Notes under the pieces: model-generated | Seen by the model: the letters and a program-made list of their open reading frames with translations, nothing else | What the model was told of the DNA's origin: nothing | The model's database searches: none | Source of the DNA: Telluria sp042683405 | GTDB lineage: Bacteria > Pseudomonadota > Gammaproteobacteria > Burkholderiales > Burkholderiaceae_D | Assembly: GCF_042683405.1 (NCBI RefSeq) | Contig: NZ_JBHUJS010000001.1 | Coordinates: forward strand, 1 to 64,000 | DNA length: 64,000 bases | Reading direction: 5' to 3' | Shown: piece after piece, positions 17,256 through 25,370 of the stretch | Numbering within the stretch: position 1 is the first letter of the stretch | Layout: every line of letters begins with the position of its first letter | Made by a program: the position numbers and the translations under genes

Positions 17256-17280
17256 AAAGCCCGTGGTGAACACGGGCTTT
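17256..17280 (-). terminator. terminator of the rpmH-rnpA-yidD-yidC operon
   Basis: A 10-bp stem (AAAGCCCGTG / CACGGGCTTT) with a five-base loop, followed on the minus strand by TT and further A/T. It lies 20 bases after the yidC stop codon and separates yidC from mnmE. Confidence 0.8.
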
Positions 17281-17299
17281 GTCGTTGAGCGGACCGGGA

Positions 17300-18970
17300 T
17301 TATTTCGGTACGCCGATGATCTTTTTGGTGATGACCCACTGCTGCGCCATCGAGATCAGGTTGTTCACCACCCAGTACAGCACCAGGCCGGACGGGAAGA
17401 AGAAGAACATGACCGAGAAGATCAGCGGCATCCACATCATCATCTTGGCCTGCATCGGGTCGGCCGGCTGCGGGCTGAGCTTCATGTTGACCCACATCGA
17501 GATCGCGTAGATGGCCGGCAGGATGAAGTACGGGTCAGGCTTGGTCAGGTCGGTGATCCACAGCACCCATGGGGCGCCGCGCATTTCGACCGAGGCCTGC
17601 AGCACGTAGTACAGCGCGATGAAGACCGGCATCTGGACCAGCATCGGCAGGCAGCCGCCGAGCGGATTGATCTTCTCGGCCTTGTACAGCTCCATCGTGG
17701 CCTGGTTCATCTTGAGCGGATCGTCCTTGTGGCGCTCTTTCAGTGCCTGCAGCTTCGGCGCGACCAGCTTGATCTTGGCCATCGAGCGGTAGCTCGCGGC
17801 GGACAGCGGGAAGAACAGCAGCTTGATCAGCACGGTGAACGCGACGATGGTCCAGCCCCAGTTGCCGATGAAGTTCTGCAGCTGGTCCAGCACCCAGAAG
17901 ATCGGCTTGGCGAAGACGGTGAACATGCCGTAGTCCTTGACCAGTTCCAGGCCAGGGGCGATGGCTTCCAGCTTCTTCTCGTCCTGCGGGCCAGAGTACA
18001 GGCGCGCGCTGGTGGACGCGGTGGCGCCAGGCGCCACGGCGCCCATCGGGACCACGCTGCCGATCGCATACAGGTTGTTACCCAGCTTCTTGGTAAAGAT
18101 CTCGCGCTGCGCCTTTTCCTGCGGGATGAAGGCGGACACGAAGAAGTGCTGCGACAGCGCGATCCAGCCGTTGTCGGCCTTCGTCGAGTGCTCCACGGAG
18201 CCGTCTTCGATGTCGGCGAAGGTCAGCTTCTGGTAGTGGTCTTCCGCGGTGTACAGGGTCGGGCCGGTGTACATCGGCATGAACCACGAGCTGCCTTCCG
18301 GCTTGTTGCCGTCGTGCGTGATCTGGTAGTACACGGACGGCTGCACCGGTGCTGCGGTGAGGTTGGTCACGTCGTGGCGCACGTCGATGACGTAGTCGCC
18401 CTTCTTGAAGGTGTAGGTCTTGGTCAGCTTGACGCCGCCCTGCTCCGCTTCCAGCACCACCTGCACCTGGTTGCCGCCGTCGAGCGTGCGCACGCCCGGC
18501 TTGGCCACGAACGGGGTGGTGTGGTTCGGCAGCACGCCGGCCGCGCTCTGGCCGACCAGGCCGGTCTGGCCCAGGTAGGTCTTGGCGCCAACGTGGTCGA
18601 ACAGCACCTGGTTCTTCTTGTCGTCCTGGCCGTCGCGGAAGTGGAGCAGCTCCAGGCGGGTGATGACGCCGCCCGCGGTGCTGATGTTGGCCTTCACCAC
18701 GTCGGTCGTGACGGTGATCGTCTCGGCCTGGACCGGCTGCGCGGCAGGTGCGGCGCCCGGCACGGCCGGGGTGCCGGCGGCGGCTGGCGCGTTTGGCAGT
18801 GCGGCGGTGCCGGCGGTGCCGGCGGTGCCGGCAGCCGGCGCGGTGGCGGCAGGAGCAGGCGCAGCCGAGAACAGGGACTGGCCGCCCTTCGAGATCATCC
18901 ACTCATTCCAGAGCAGGAGGAGCGAGAAGGAGAACACCAGCCACAGGAAAGTACGCTTATTGAATTCCAT
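17300..18970 (-). CDS. yidC: membrane protein insertase YidC
   Basis: A 556-residue Oxa1-family insertase that places proteins in the inner membrane alone or with SecYEG. It begins MEFNKRTFLWLVFSFSLLLL (first helix), followed by an Ala/Pro-rich linker and the large periplasmic beta-domain to about residue 350. The conserved five-helix C-terminal domain includes NPLGGCLPMLVQMPVFIALY and ends with a VVNNLISMAQQ helix. The start at 18970 lies inside the last codons of yidD (14-base overlap), which suggests coupled translation in the rpmH-rnpA-yidD-yidC unit. Confidence 0.95.
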   Translation of the reverse strand: MEFNKRTFLWLVFSFSLLLLWNEWMISKGGQSLFSAAPAPAATAPAAGTAGTAGTAALPNAPAAAGTPAVPGAAPAAQPVQAETITVTTDVVKANISTAGGVITRLELLHFRDGQDDKKNQVLFDHVGAKTYLGQTGLVGQSAAGVLPNHTTPFVAKPGVRTLDGGNQVQVVLEAEQGGVKLTKTYTFKKGDYVIDVRHDVTNLTAAPVQPSVYYQITHDGNKPEGSSWFMPMYTGPTLYTAEDHYQKLTFADIEDGSVEHSTKADNGWIALSQHFFVSAFIPQEKAQREIFTKKLGNNLYAIGSVVPMGAVAPGATASTSARLYSGPQDEKKLEAIAPGLELVKDYGMFTVFAKPIFWVLDQLQNFIGNWGWTIVAFTVLIKLLFFPLSAASYRSMAKIKLVAPKLQALKERHKDDPLKMNQATMELYKAEKINPLGGCLPMLVQMPVFIALYYVLQASVEMRGAPWVLWITDLTKPDPYFILPAIYAISMWVNMKLSPQPADPMQAKMMMWMPLIFSVMFFFFPSGLVLYWVVNNLISMAQQWVITKKIIGVPK

Positions 18971-19235
18971 TGGACGCAGATTTAGAGGTGTGGTTGCAAC
19001 CGCAGGCGGTTGATGGGGAATGCTTGGGCGGAACGGGGTCGACGCCGCCGGGATGCCACGGGTGGCAGCGGCAGATGCGGCGCACGGCGAGCCAGCCGCC
19101 GCGCGCGGCGCCATGGGTGCGCAGCGCTTCGATCGCGTAGTTGGAGCAGCTCGGGTAAAAGCGGCAGCTGGGCGGCGACAGCGGCGAAATCGCCAGCTGG
19201 TAGAAACGCAGCAGCGACAGGAGCAGCTTCTTCAT
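18957..19235 (-). CDS. yidD: membrane protein insertion efficiency factor YidD
   Basis: A 92-residue basic amphipathic protein with the YidD signature CRFYPSCSNYAIEALRTHG and the GGWLAVRRICRCHPWHPGGVDPVP segment, including the conserved cysteines. It helps YidC-dependent insertion. It overlaps rnpA by four bases (ATGA) upstream and yidC by 14 bases downstream. The C-terminal ~20 residues beyond the conserved domain are variable in the family. Confidence 0.93.
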   Translation of the reverse strand: MKKLLLSLLRFYQLAISPLSPPSCRFYPSCSNYAIEALRTHGAARGGWLAVRRICRCHPWHPGGVDPVPPKHSPSTACGCNHTSKSASNGIQ

Positions 19236-19618
19236 GGCCGGGGCGCGCGCAGCGCAGGGGCGGCAAACAGCCGCGCCAGCTCGGTGCGCAGTTCGGACTT
19301 GAGCGAGGCGGTGGTGGCCGGGCCGCTCTTCTTGTTGACCGGGCCGGACAGGCGCACGATCAGGTCCAGCGCCGTGAACTGCGAGGTGCGGAACAGCTCG
19401 CGCGTGACGCGCTTGATCGTGTTGCGGGTGACGGCACGGGGAGCGAAGCGCTTGGCCACAACGACGCCCAGCCGCGCATGCGGCAGGGTATTGGGTCGGG
19501 CATAGAGCACGAAGTGCGCCGTTTTTTGGGCAGGCCGCAAACGAAAAACGGATGAAAACTCATCCGTTTTAATAATGCGGCGAGCGCGCGCGAAGTCGTG
19601 TGAACCTTCGCTAGCCAT
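19232..19618 (-). CDS. rnpA: ribonuclease P protein component
   Basis: A 128-residue basic protein that pairs with the RNase P RNA to mature the 5' ends of tRNAs. The family core RNTIKRVTREL (RNxxKR) is present near the middle, preceded by RLGVVVAKRFAPRAV. The start at 19618 gives MASEGSHDFARARRIIKTDEF. A longer frame upstream would run through rpmH and is rejected. It follows rpmH on the same transcript and overlaps yidD by four bases. Confidence 0.92.
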   Translation of the reverse strand: MASEGSHDFARARRIIKTDEFSSVFRLRPAQKTAHFVLYARPNTLPHARLGVVVAKRFAPRAVTRNTIKRVTRELFRTSQFTALDLIVRLSGPVNKKSGPATTASLKSELRTELARLFAAPALRAPRP

Positions 19619-19650
19619 GGCCGGATCGTCCAGCGTCGAGGCCGGGAGCC

Positions 19651-19785
19651 TTATACTGCCAGGCGCTTGCGGCCCTTGGCGCGGCGAGCGTTGAGTACTT
19701 GGCGGCCACCACGGGTAGCCATACGTGCGCGGAAGCCGTGCGTGCGCTTGCGACGAACGACGGAAGGTTGGTAAGTACGTTTCAT
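19651..19785 (-). CDS. rpmH: 50S ribosomal protein L34
   Basis: A 44-residue protein encoded on the minus strand, starting MKRTYQPSVVRRKRTHGF and ending GRKRLAV. Sequence and length are diagnostic for L34. It is the first gene of the rpmH-rnpA-yidD-yidC operon and is transcribed away from dnaA, the common arrangement near bacterial origins. The stop TAA is at 19651-19653. Confidence 0.97.
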   Translation of the reverse strand: MKRTYQPSVVRRKRTHGFRARMATRGGRQVLNARRAKGRKRLAV

Positions 19786-19843
19786 GGGTGGTCTCGCTTA
19801 CAAGCTTAGTGAAATCGCCCAATGGTCGGGCGCAGAACCCATA

Positions 19844-19873
19844 ATTAGACAGCAGAACGGGACCGGCTGTCAA
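19844..19873 (-). promoter_or_regulatory. rpmH promoter
   Basis: On the minus strand there is a perfect -35 TTGACA (19868-19873), an 18-base spacer and a -10 TCTAAT (19844-19849, one mismatch). It lies about 60 bases before the rpmH start codon and should drive rpmH-rnpA-yidD-yidC. Confidence 0.7.
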
Positions 19874-19908
19874 GTTGCGCTGTGGTTTTCTGCCCGCCAC
19901 CAGCCGCC

Positions 19909-19990
19909 GTCATCCCAGCGAAAGCTGGGATCCATACTGACGCTCGGACTTCGGTAGCTCAGCATGGATCCCAGCCGTCGCTGGGACGAC
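19909..19990. repeat. facing CCCAGCGAAAGCTGGG repeat units upstream of dnaA
   Basis: The left unit is GTCATCCCAGCGAAAGCTGG and the right unit is CCAGCCGTCGCTGGGACGAC, in opposite orientation and about 36 bases apart. It is the same family as at 15715-15800, here inserted between the rpmH and dnaA promoters. Confidence 0.8.
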
Positions 19991-20016
19991 GGGGGTGAAA
20001 AAATACCCCCGTCGCC

Positions 20017-20025
20017 TGTGGATAA
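20017..20025 (-). promoter_or_regulatory. DnaA box
   Basis: TGTGGATAA on the plus strand is the exact complement of the consensus DnaA box TTATCCACA. It overlaps the position expected for the -35 box of dnaA, which would allow DnaA to repress its own gene. Confidence 0.75.
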
Positions 20026-20047
20026 CTTTGCTGTTGAAGAGTAAAAT
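20019..20047 (+). promoter_or_regulatory. dnaA promoter (predicted)
   Basis: A -10 box TAAAAT at 20042-20047 is preceded at 17 bases by TGGATA (20019-20024), a 4/6 match to the -35 consensus. The -35 lies within the DnaA box. About 50 bases remain to the start codon. Confidence 0.5.
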
Positions 20048-20095
20048 AGCGCGTTCCGGGCAGCATTTGCGCGCCCGAAATCACCGCGAAGACGT

Positions 20096-21478
20096 ATGGA
20101 AGAATTCTGGCAGACCTGTTCCGCCCAGCTGGAGATGGAACTCACGCCGCAACAATATAGCGCGTGGATCAAGCCGCTCGTTGTCCTGGACTACGAGGAC
20201 GGCAAGGTGCGCATCGCCGCGCCGAACCGCTTCAAGCTGGATTGGGTGAAGACGCAGTTCGCCTCGCGCATCACGCAGCTGGCCGCCGACTACTGGGAAA
20301 TGCCGGTCGACGTCCAGTTCGTGCTCGACCCGCGCACCATGAAGAAGGCGCCGACGCCAGGCGCGCCGGCCGTCCACGTGAACGGCGATGGCGGCCAGCG
20401 CGCGCCGGAAGCGCAGTCCGCGCCGGAGATCCCCGCTGGCAAAGGCCCGATGCGCGAGAACAGCCGCGTCAACCCGGACCTGACGTTCGACAGCTTCGTC
20501 ACCGGTAAGGCCAACCAGCTGGCGCGCGCCGCCGCGATCCAGGTAGCCAACAACCCGGGCGTCTCGTACAACCCGCTGTTCTTCTACGGCGGCGTGGGCC
20601 TGGGCAAGACCCACCTGATCCACGCGATCGGCAACCAGGTGATGGCCGACCAGCCGGGCGCGCGCATCCGCTACATCCACGCCGAGCAGTACGTGCGCGA
20701 CGTGGTGACCGCGTACCAGCGCAAGGGCTTCGACGACTTCAAGCACTATTACCACTCGCTGGACATGCTGCTGATCGACGATATCCAGTTCTTTGGCGGG
20801 AAGAGCCGCACGCAGGAAGAGTTCTTCTACGCGTTCGAGGCACTGATCGCGGCCAAGAAGCAGATCATCATCACCAGCGACACGTATCCGAAAGAGATCA
20901 CGGGCATGGACGACCGCCTGATCTCGCGCTTCGACTCCGGCCTGACGGTGGCGATCGAGCCGCCGGAGCTGGAAATGCGCGTGGCGATCCTGCTGAAGAA
21001 GGCGACCTCGGAAGGCGTGACGCTGAACGACGACGTGGCCTTCTTCGTGGCCAAGCACCTGCGCAGCAACGTGCGCGAGCTGGAAGGCGCGCTGCGCAAG
21101 ATCCTGGCGTATTCCCGCTTCCACGGCCGCGAGATCACGATCGACATCGTGAAGGAAGCGCTGAAGGACCTGCTGTCGGTGCAGAACCGCCAGATCAGCG
21201 TGGAGAACATCCAGAAGACGGTGGCGGACTTCTTCAACATCAAGGTCGCGGACATGTATTCCAAGCGCCGGCCGGCGAACATCGCCCGCCCGCGCCAGAT
21301 TGCCATGTACCTGGCCAAGGAACTGACCCAAAAGAGCCTGCCGGAGATCGGCGAGCTGTTTGGCGGGCGTGACCACACGACCGTGCTGCACGCGGTGCGC
21401 AAGATTGCCGCGGACCGCCAGAAGAACGCCGAGTGCAACCACGAGCTGCACGTGCTGGAGCAGACCCTGAAAGGCTAA
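20096..21478 (+). CDS. dnaA: chromosomal replication initiator protein DnaA
   Basis: A 460-residue AAA+ initiator that binds DnaA boxes and melts the origin. Domain I covers residues 1-80 (EFWQTCSAQLEMELTPQQY), followed by a short linker domain II to about 125. The ATPase domain has Walker A GGVGLGKT at 165-172 and Walker B LLIDDIQ at about 225-231. The C-terminal DNA-binding domain contains the signature GGRDHTTVLHAVRKI. The length is typical for betaproteobacteria. dnaN follows after 126 bases. Confidence 0.98.
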   Translation: MEEFWQTCSAQLEMELTPQQYSAWIKPLVVLDYEDGKVRIAAPNRFKLDWVKTQFASRITQLAADYWEMPVDVQFVLDPRTMKKAPTPGAPAVHVNGDGGQRAPEAQSAPEIPAGKGPMRENSRVNPDLTFDSFVTGKANQLARAAAIQVANNPGVSYNPLFFYGGVGLGKTHLIHAIGNQVMADQPGARIRYIHAEQYVRDVVTAYQRKGFDDFKHYYHSLDMLLIDDIQFFGGKSRTQEEFFYAFEALIAAKKQIIITSDTYPKEITGMDDRLISRFDSGLTVAIEPPELEMRVAILLKKATSEGVTLNDDVAFFVAKHLRSNVRELEGALRKILAYSRFHGREITIDIVKEALKDLLSVQNRQISVENIQKTVADFFNIKVADMYSKRRPANIARPRQIAMYLAKELTQKSLPEIGELFGGRDHTTVLHAVRKIAADRQKNAECNHELHVLEQTLKG

Positions 21479-21604
21479 GCACCGCCCTCCGCCTCCGGGG
21501 GATGACGGAGCGAAAAGTATTGATAAGAAGTAATTTCTGGCAAAATGCAGATTACACTTTGCCAGCGCAGTAAATACACAACCTTTAACTACTGAAGGAC
21601 AGCT
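21479..21604. other. dnaA-dnaN spacer
   Basis: 126 bases, A/T-richer than the flanking genes. TATTGATAA (21518-21526) and AAATACACA (21571-21579) each differ from the DnaA box consensus at two positions. A promoter for dnaN may lie here (TTGATA at 21520-21525), but I cannot place a convincing -10 at normal spacing. Confidence 0.35.
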
Positions 21605-22711
21605 ATGCAATTGGTCAAAACCACCCGAGACACGCTTCTCCGGCCACTGCAGATCGTGAGCGGTATTGTCGAGCGTCGGCACACTATGCCGATTCTGGCC
21701 AATATCCTCATCCGCAAGGACGGCGAACACGTCTCGTTCCTGTCTACCGACACCGAAGTGCAGATCACCACGAACGCGGCGATCGGTTCGGGTCCTGAAG
21801 TCGAAGGCACCACCGTGGCCGCGCGCAAGCTGCTCGACATCCTGCGCGCGCTGCCGGAATCGGGCGACGTGACCATGACGCTGGCGAACAAGCGCCTGAC
21901 CGTCCAGTCGGGCAAGTCGCGCTTCGCCCTGCAGACGCTGGCGGCCGAAGAGTTCCCGACCGTGGCCGTGGCCGACACCTACAACGCCACCGTGACCCTG
22001 CCGCAGAAGACCCTGAAGCACCTGTTCAACATGGTGCACTTCTCGATGGCGCAGCAGGACATCCGCTACTACCTGAACGGCCTGCTGCTGGTGCTGGACG
22101 GCCGCAACGTGATCGCCGTGGCGACCGACGGCCACCGCCTGGCCTTCTGCCAGGTCGAGACCGAGCAGGAATTCGCGCGCCAGGAAGTGATCATCCCGCG
22201 CAAGACCATCATCGAGCTGCAGCGCCTGCTGGAAGAGACCGACGACACGGTCCAGCTGGACATCGCCGCCTCCCAGGTCAAGCTGACCTTTGCCGACATC
22301 GAACTGGTGTCCAAGCTGGTCGAGGGCAAATTCCCCGACTACACCCGCGTGATCCCGAAGGGCTACAAGAACGACTTCACGATCAGCCGCGACGAACTGC
22401 TGCGTTCCCTGCAGCGCGCCGCGATCATGACCAGCGATAAGTTCAAGGGTGTACGCTGCATCATCACCCCGGGCAGCATGAAGATCAGCTCGACCAACGC
22501 CGACCAAGAAGAAGCGGTCGAAGAACTCGAGATCGACTACGGCGGCGACAGCATCGACATCGGCTTCAACGTCACCTACCTGCTCGACGTGCTGAACAAC
22601 CTGAAGTGCGAGCAGGTGAACATCGCACTGGGCGACTCCAACTCGTCGGCCCTGATCTCGATTCCCGAGAACCAGGACTTCAAGTACGTCGTCATGCCAA
22701 TGCGTATCTGA
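21605..22711 (+). CDS. dnaN: DNA polymerase III subunit beta (sliding clamp)
   Basis: A 368-residue clamp of three similar domains; two copies form the ring that keeps polymerase III on DNA. Characteristic stretches are MQLVKTTRDTLLRPLQIVSG at the N-terminus, the FPDYTRVIP segment in the middle domain and the C-terminal YVVMPMRI. The start has GAAGGA upstream. It lies between dnaA and gyrB, on the same strand. Confidence 0.98.
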   Translation: MQLVKTTRDTLLRPLQIVSGIVERRHTMPILANILIRKDGEHVSFLSTDTEVQITTNAAIGSGPEVEGTTVAARKLLDILRALPESGDVTMTLANKRLTVQSGKSRFALQTLAAEEFPTVAVADTYNATVTLPQKTLKHLFNMVHFSMAQQDIRYYLNGLLLVLDGRNVIAVATDGHRLAFCQVETEQEFARQEVIIPRKTIIELQRLLEETDDTVQLDIAASQVKLTFADIELVSKLVEGKFPDYTRVIPKGYKNDFTISRDELLRSLQRAAIMTSDKFKGVRCIITPGSMKISSTNADQEEAVEELEIDYGGDSIDIGFNVTYLLDVLNNLKCEQVNIALGDSNSSALISIPENQDFKYVVMPMRI

Positions 22712-22721
22712 CCAGGCACCT

Positions 22722-22742
22722 CGTCCCCGCTTGCGCGGGGAC
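22722..22742. repeat. single CGTCCCCGC-GCGGGGAC repeat unit
   Basis: CGTCCCCGCTTGCGCGGGGA, a hairpin-forming half element of the family seen at 8861-8966, located 11 bases after the dnaN stop codon. Confidence 0.6.
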
Positions 22743-22820
22743 CAATGCCGGGCGAACCGAAGCCTCACCCTGTTATTGCAGGACCAGCCGCACCGCAATC
22801 ACCGTTATATTGAGAAAGTC

Positions 22821-25319
22821 ATGTCCGTGAATCCAACAGATCTCCCAGTCCCGCCAAAGTCGGAAGACTACGGCGCCGCCTCCATCCAGATCCTCGAGGG
22901 CCTGGAAGCGGTGCGCAAGCGCCCTGGCATGTACATCGGTGACACGTCCGACGGCACCGGCCTGCACCACCTGGTGTTCGAAGTGCTGGACAACTCGATC
23001 GACGAGGCGCTGGCCGGGCACTGCACCGAGATCCACGTAACGATCCACTCGGACAACTCGATCTCGATCACCGACAACGGCCGCGGCATCCCGGTCGGCC
23101 TCAAGATGGACGACAAGCACGAACCGAAGCGCTCCGCCGCCGAGATCGTGCTGACCGAGCTGCACGCGGGCGGCAAGTTCGACCAGAACGCCTACAAGGT
23201 GTCCGGCGGCCTGCACGGCGTGGGTGTCTCCTGCGTGAACGCGCTGTCCAAGCTGCTGCGCGTGACCATCCGCCGCGACGGCAAAGTGCACCAGATGGAC
23301 TTTGTGCGTGGCGTGGCGCAGAACCGCGAAATCGAGATGCGCGACGGCGTGCCCGTCTCCCCGATCAAGGTGATCGGCGAGACCGACAAGCGCGGCACCG
23401 AAGTGCACTTCTGGGCAGACGAAGAGATCTTCACGCACGTCGAGTTCCACTACGAGATCCTGTCCAAGCGCATCCGCGAACTGTCGTTCCTGAATAACGG
23501 CGTCAACATCAAGCTGACCGACCAGCGCACCGGCAAGGAAGAACTGTTCGCGTTCGAAGGCGGCACCCGCGGCTTTGTCGAATACATCAACCGCGCCAAG
23601 ACCGTGCTGCACCCGACCGTGTTCCAGGCCACCGGCGAGCGCCAGTCCGACCAGAACACCACCATCTCGGTGGATGTGTCGATGCAGTGGAACGACTCGT
23701 ACAACGAGCAGGTGCTGTGCTTTACCAATAACATCCCGCAGCGCGACGGCGGCACCCACCTGACCGGCCTGCGCGCCGCGATGACGCGCGTGATCAACAA
23801 ATACATCGAAGAGAACGAACTGGCCAAGAAGGCCAAGGTGGAAGTGTCCGGCGACGACATGCGCGAAGGCCTGACCTGCGTGCTGTCCGTGAAGGTGCCG
23901 GAGCCGAAGTTCTCCTCGCAGACCAAGGACAAGCTGGTGTCGTCCGAAGTGCGCGGCCCGGTCGAGGAGATCGTCGCCAAGACGCTGACCGACTTCCTGA
24001 TGGAGAAGCCGAACGACGCCAAGATCATCTGCGGCAAAATCGTGGAAGCGGCGCGTGCGCGCGAAGCGGCCCGCAAGGCACGCGACCTGACCCGCCGCAA
24101 AGGCGTGATGGACGGCCTGGGCCTGTCCGCCAAGCTGGCCGACTGCCAGGAAAAGGATCCTGCGCTGTCCGAACTGTACATCGTCGAGGGTGACTCCGCA
24201 GGCGGCTCCGCCAAGCAGGGCCGCGACCGCAAGTTCCAGGCGATCCTGCCGCTGCGAGGCAAGGTGCTGAACGTGGAGAAGGCGCGCTTCGAGAAGATGC
24301 TGTCGTCCGAACAGATCACCACCCTGATCGCGACGCTGGGGACCTCGATCGGACCGGACGAATTCAACGTCGAGAAGCTGCGCTACCACCGCATCATCAT
24401 CATGACCGACGCGGACGTCGACGGCGCCCACATCCGCACCCTGCTGCTGACGCTGTTCTACCGCCAGATGCCGCAGCTGGTGGAGCGCGGCCACGTGTAC
24501 ATCGCGCAGCCGCCGCTGTACAAGGTAAAGGCCGGCCGCGACGAGCGCTACCTGAAGGACGACGTCGAGGAAGCGAGCTACATGATGACCGTGGCGCTGA
24601 ACGGCGCCGTGCTGACTCCGCGCGAAGGCGCCGACCCGATCCAGGGCGAAGCGCTGGCTGAACTGGTCCGCCAGTACAACTACGCGAATGCGGTGATGAT
24701 GCGCCTGGGCCGCGTGATCGACCGCCATGCGCTGACCGCGATCATGACCGGCGTGGTGCTCAAGCTGGATACGCTGGAGAACGCGCAGGCGTCCGCCGTG
24801 GCGATGGCCGACGCGATGAACGACCGCGCCGTGACCGTGACGGTACAGTCGGACGAACTATCGGACAAGCACGCGCTGCGCATCGAGCGCATCCACCACG
24901 GCAACGTGAAGGTGAGCGTGATCGACGCCGACTTCGTGGAAGGCGCCGACTACGGCGTGCTGGCCAACGCGGCCGCCACCTTCAAGGGCCTGATCGGCGA
25001 AGGCGCGTTCGTGCGCCGCGGCGAAGGCGAGAAGGTGAAGGAATCGGCAGTGCACGACTTCACGCACGCGATGCAGTGGCTGCGCGACGAGGCGGAACGT
25101 ACGGTGTCGAAGCAGCGCTACAAGGGTCTGGGTGAGATGAATCCGGACCAGCTGTGGGAAACCACCATGGATCCGACTGTGAGGCGCCTGCTGAAGGTGC
25201 AGATCGAAGACGCCATTGCCGCCGACCAGATTTTCACGACGCTGATGGGTGACGAAGTGGAACCGCGCCGTAACTTCATCGAATCGAACGCACTGCACGC
25301 CGGCAACATCGATGTGTAA
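22821..25319 (+). CDS. gyrB: DNA gyrase subunit B
   Basis: An 832-residue ATPase subunit of type II topoisomerase that introduces negative supercoils. The GHKL ATPase region starts YGAASIQILEGLEAVRKRPGMYIG-like and contains DNSIDEAL and the glycine-rich GGLHGVGVSCVNAL. The TOPRIM domain has EGDSAGGSAKQGRDR and DADVDGAHI, and the C-terminus has RYKGLGEMNPDQLW. The start ATG 22821 follows GAGAAAG; an in-frame upstream ATG at 22731 is rejected. It is slightly longer than E. coli GyrB. Confidence 0.98.
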   Translation: MSVNPTDLPVPPKSEDYGAASIQILEGLEAVRKRPGMYIGDTSDGTGLHHLVFEVLDNSIDEALAGHCTEIHVTIHSDNSISITDNGRGIPVGLKMDDKHEPKRSAAEIVLTELHAGGKFDQNAYKVSGGLHGVGVSCVNALSKLLRVTIRRDGKVHQMDFVRGVAQNREIEMRDGVPVSPIKVIGETDKRGTEVHFWADEEIFTHVEFHYEILSKRIRELSFLNNGVNIKLTDQRTGKEELFAFEGGTRGFVEYINRAKTVLHPTVFQATGERQSDQNTTISVDVSMQWNDSYNEQVLCFTNNIPQRDGGTHLTGLRAAMTRVINKYIEENELAKKAKVEVSGDDMREGLTCVLSVKVPEPKFSSQTKDKLVSSEVRGPVEEIVAKTLTDFLMEKPNDAKIICGKIVEAARAREAARKARDLTRRKGVMDGLGLSAKLADCQEKDPALSELYIVEGDSAGGSAKQGRDRKFQAILPLRGKVLNVEKARFEKMLSSEQITTLIATLGTSIGPDEFNVEKLRYHRIIIMTDADVDGAHIRTLLLTLFYRQMPQLVERGHVYIAQPPLYKVKAGRDERYLKDDVEEASYMMTVALNGAVLTPREGADPIQGEALAELVRQYNYANAVMMRLGRVIDRHALTAIMTGVVLKLDTLENAQASAVAMADAMNDRAVTVTVQSDELSDKHALRIERIHHGNVKVSVIDADFVEGADYGVLANAAATFKGLIGEGAFVRRGEGEKVKESAVHDFTHAMQWLRDEAERTVSKQRYKGLGEMNPDQLWETTMDPTVRRLLKVQIEDAIAADQIFTTLMGDEVEPRRNFIESNALHAGNIDV

Positions 25320-25331
25320 TTCTCGATCGAC

Positions 25332-25360
25332 GAAAGCGGCCGTTTGGCCGCTTTCGCTTT
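25332..25360 (+). terminator. gyrB terminator
   Basis: A perfect 10-bp stem GAAAGCGGCC / GGCCGCTTTC with loop GTTT, followed by GCTTT, starts 13 bases after the gyrB stop codon. It also stands against the 3' end of the convergent nuclease-helicase gene. Confidence 0.85.
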
Positions 25361-25370
25361 CTGAGAACCA

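Larger units (their letters stand above)
19786..20095. other. rpmH-dnaA intergenic region, candidate origin-proximal region
   Basis: This 310-base gap holds the rpmH promoter, a facing repeat pair (19909-19990), one perfect DnaA box and the dnaA promoter. Only one perfect DnaA box is seen, and there is no clear AT-rich unwinding element with 13-mers, so the region cannot be called oriC with confidence. Confidence 0.5.

Noticed and set aside
20081..22798. Very long open frame on the minus strand opposite dnaA and dnaN
   Set aside because: Antisense frame produced by high third-position GC; the plus strand encodes unmistakable DnaA and DnaN.
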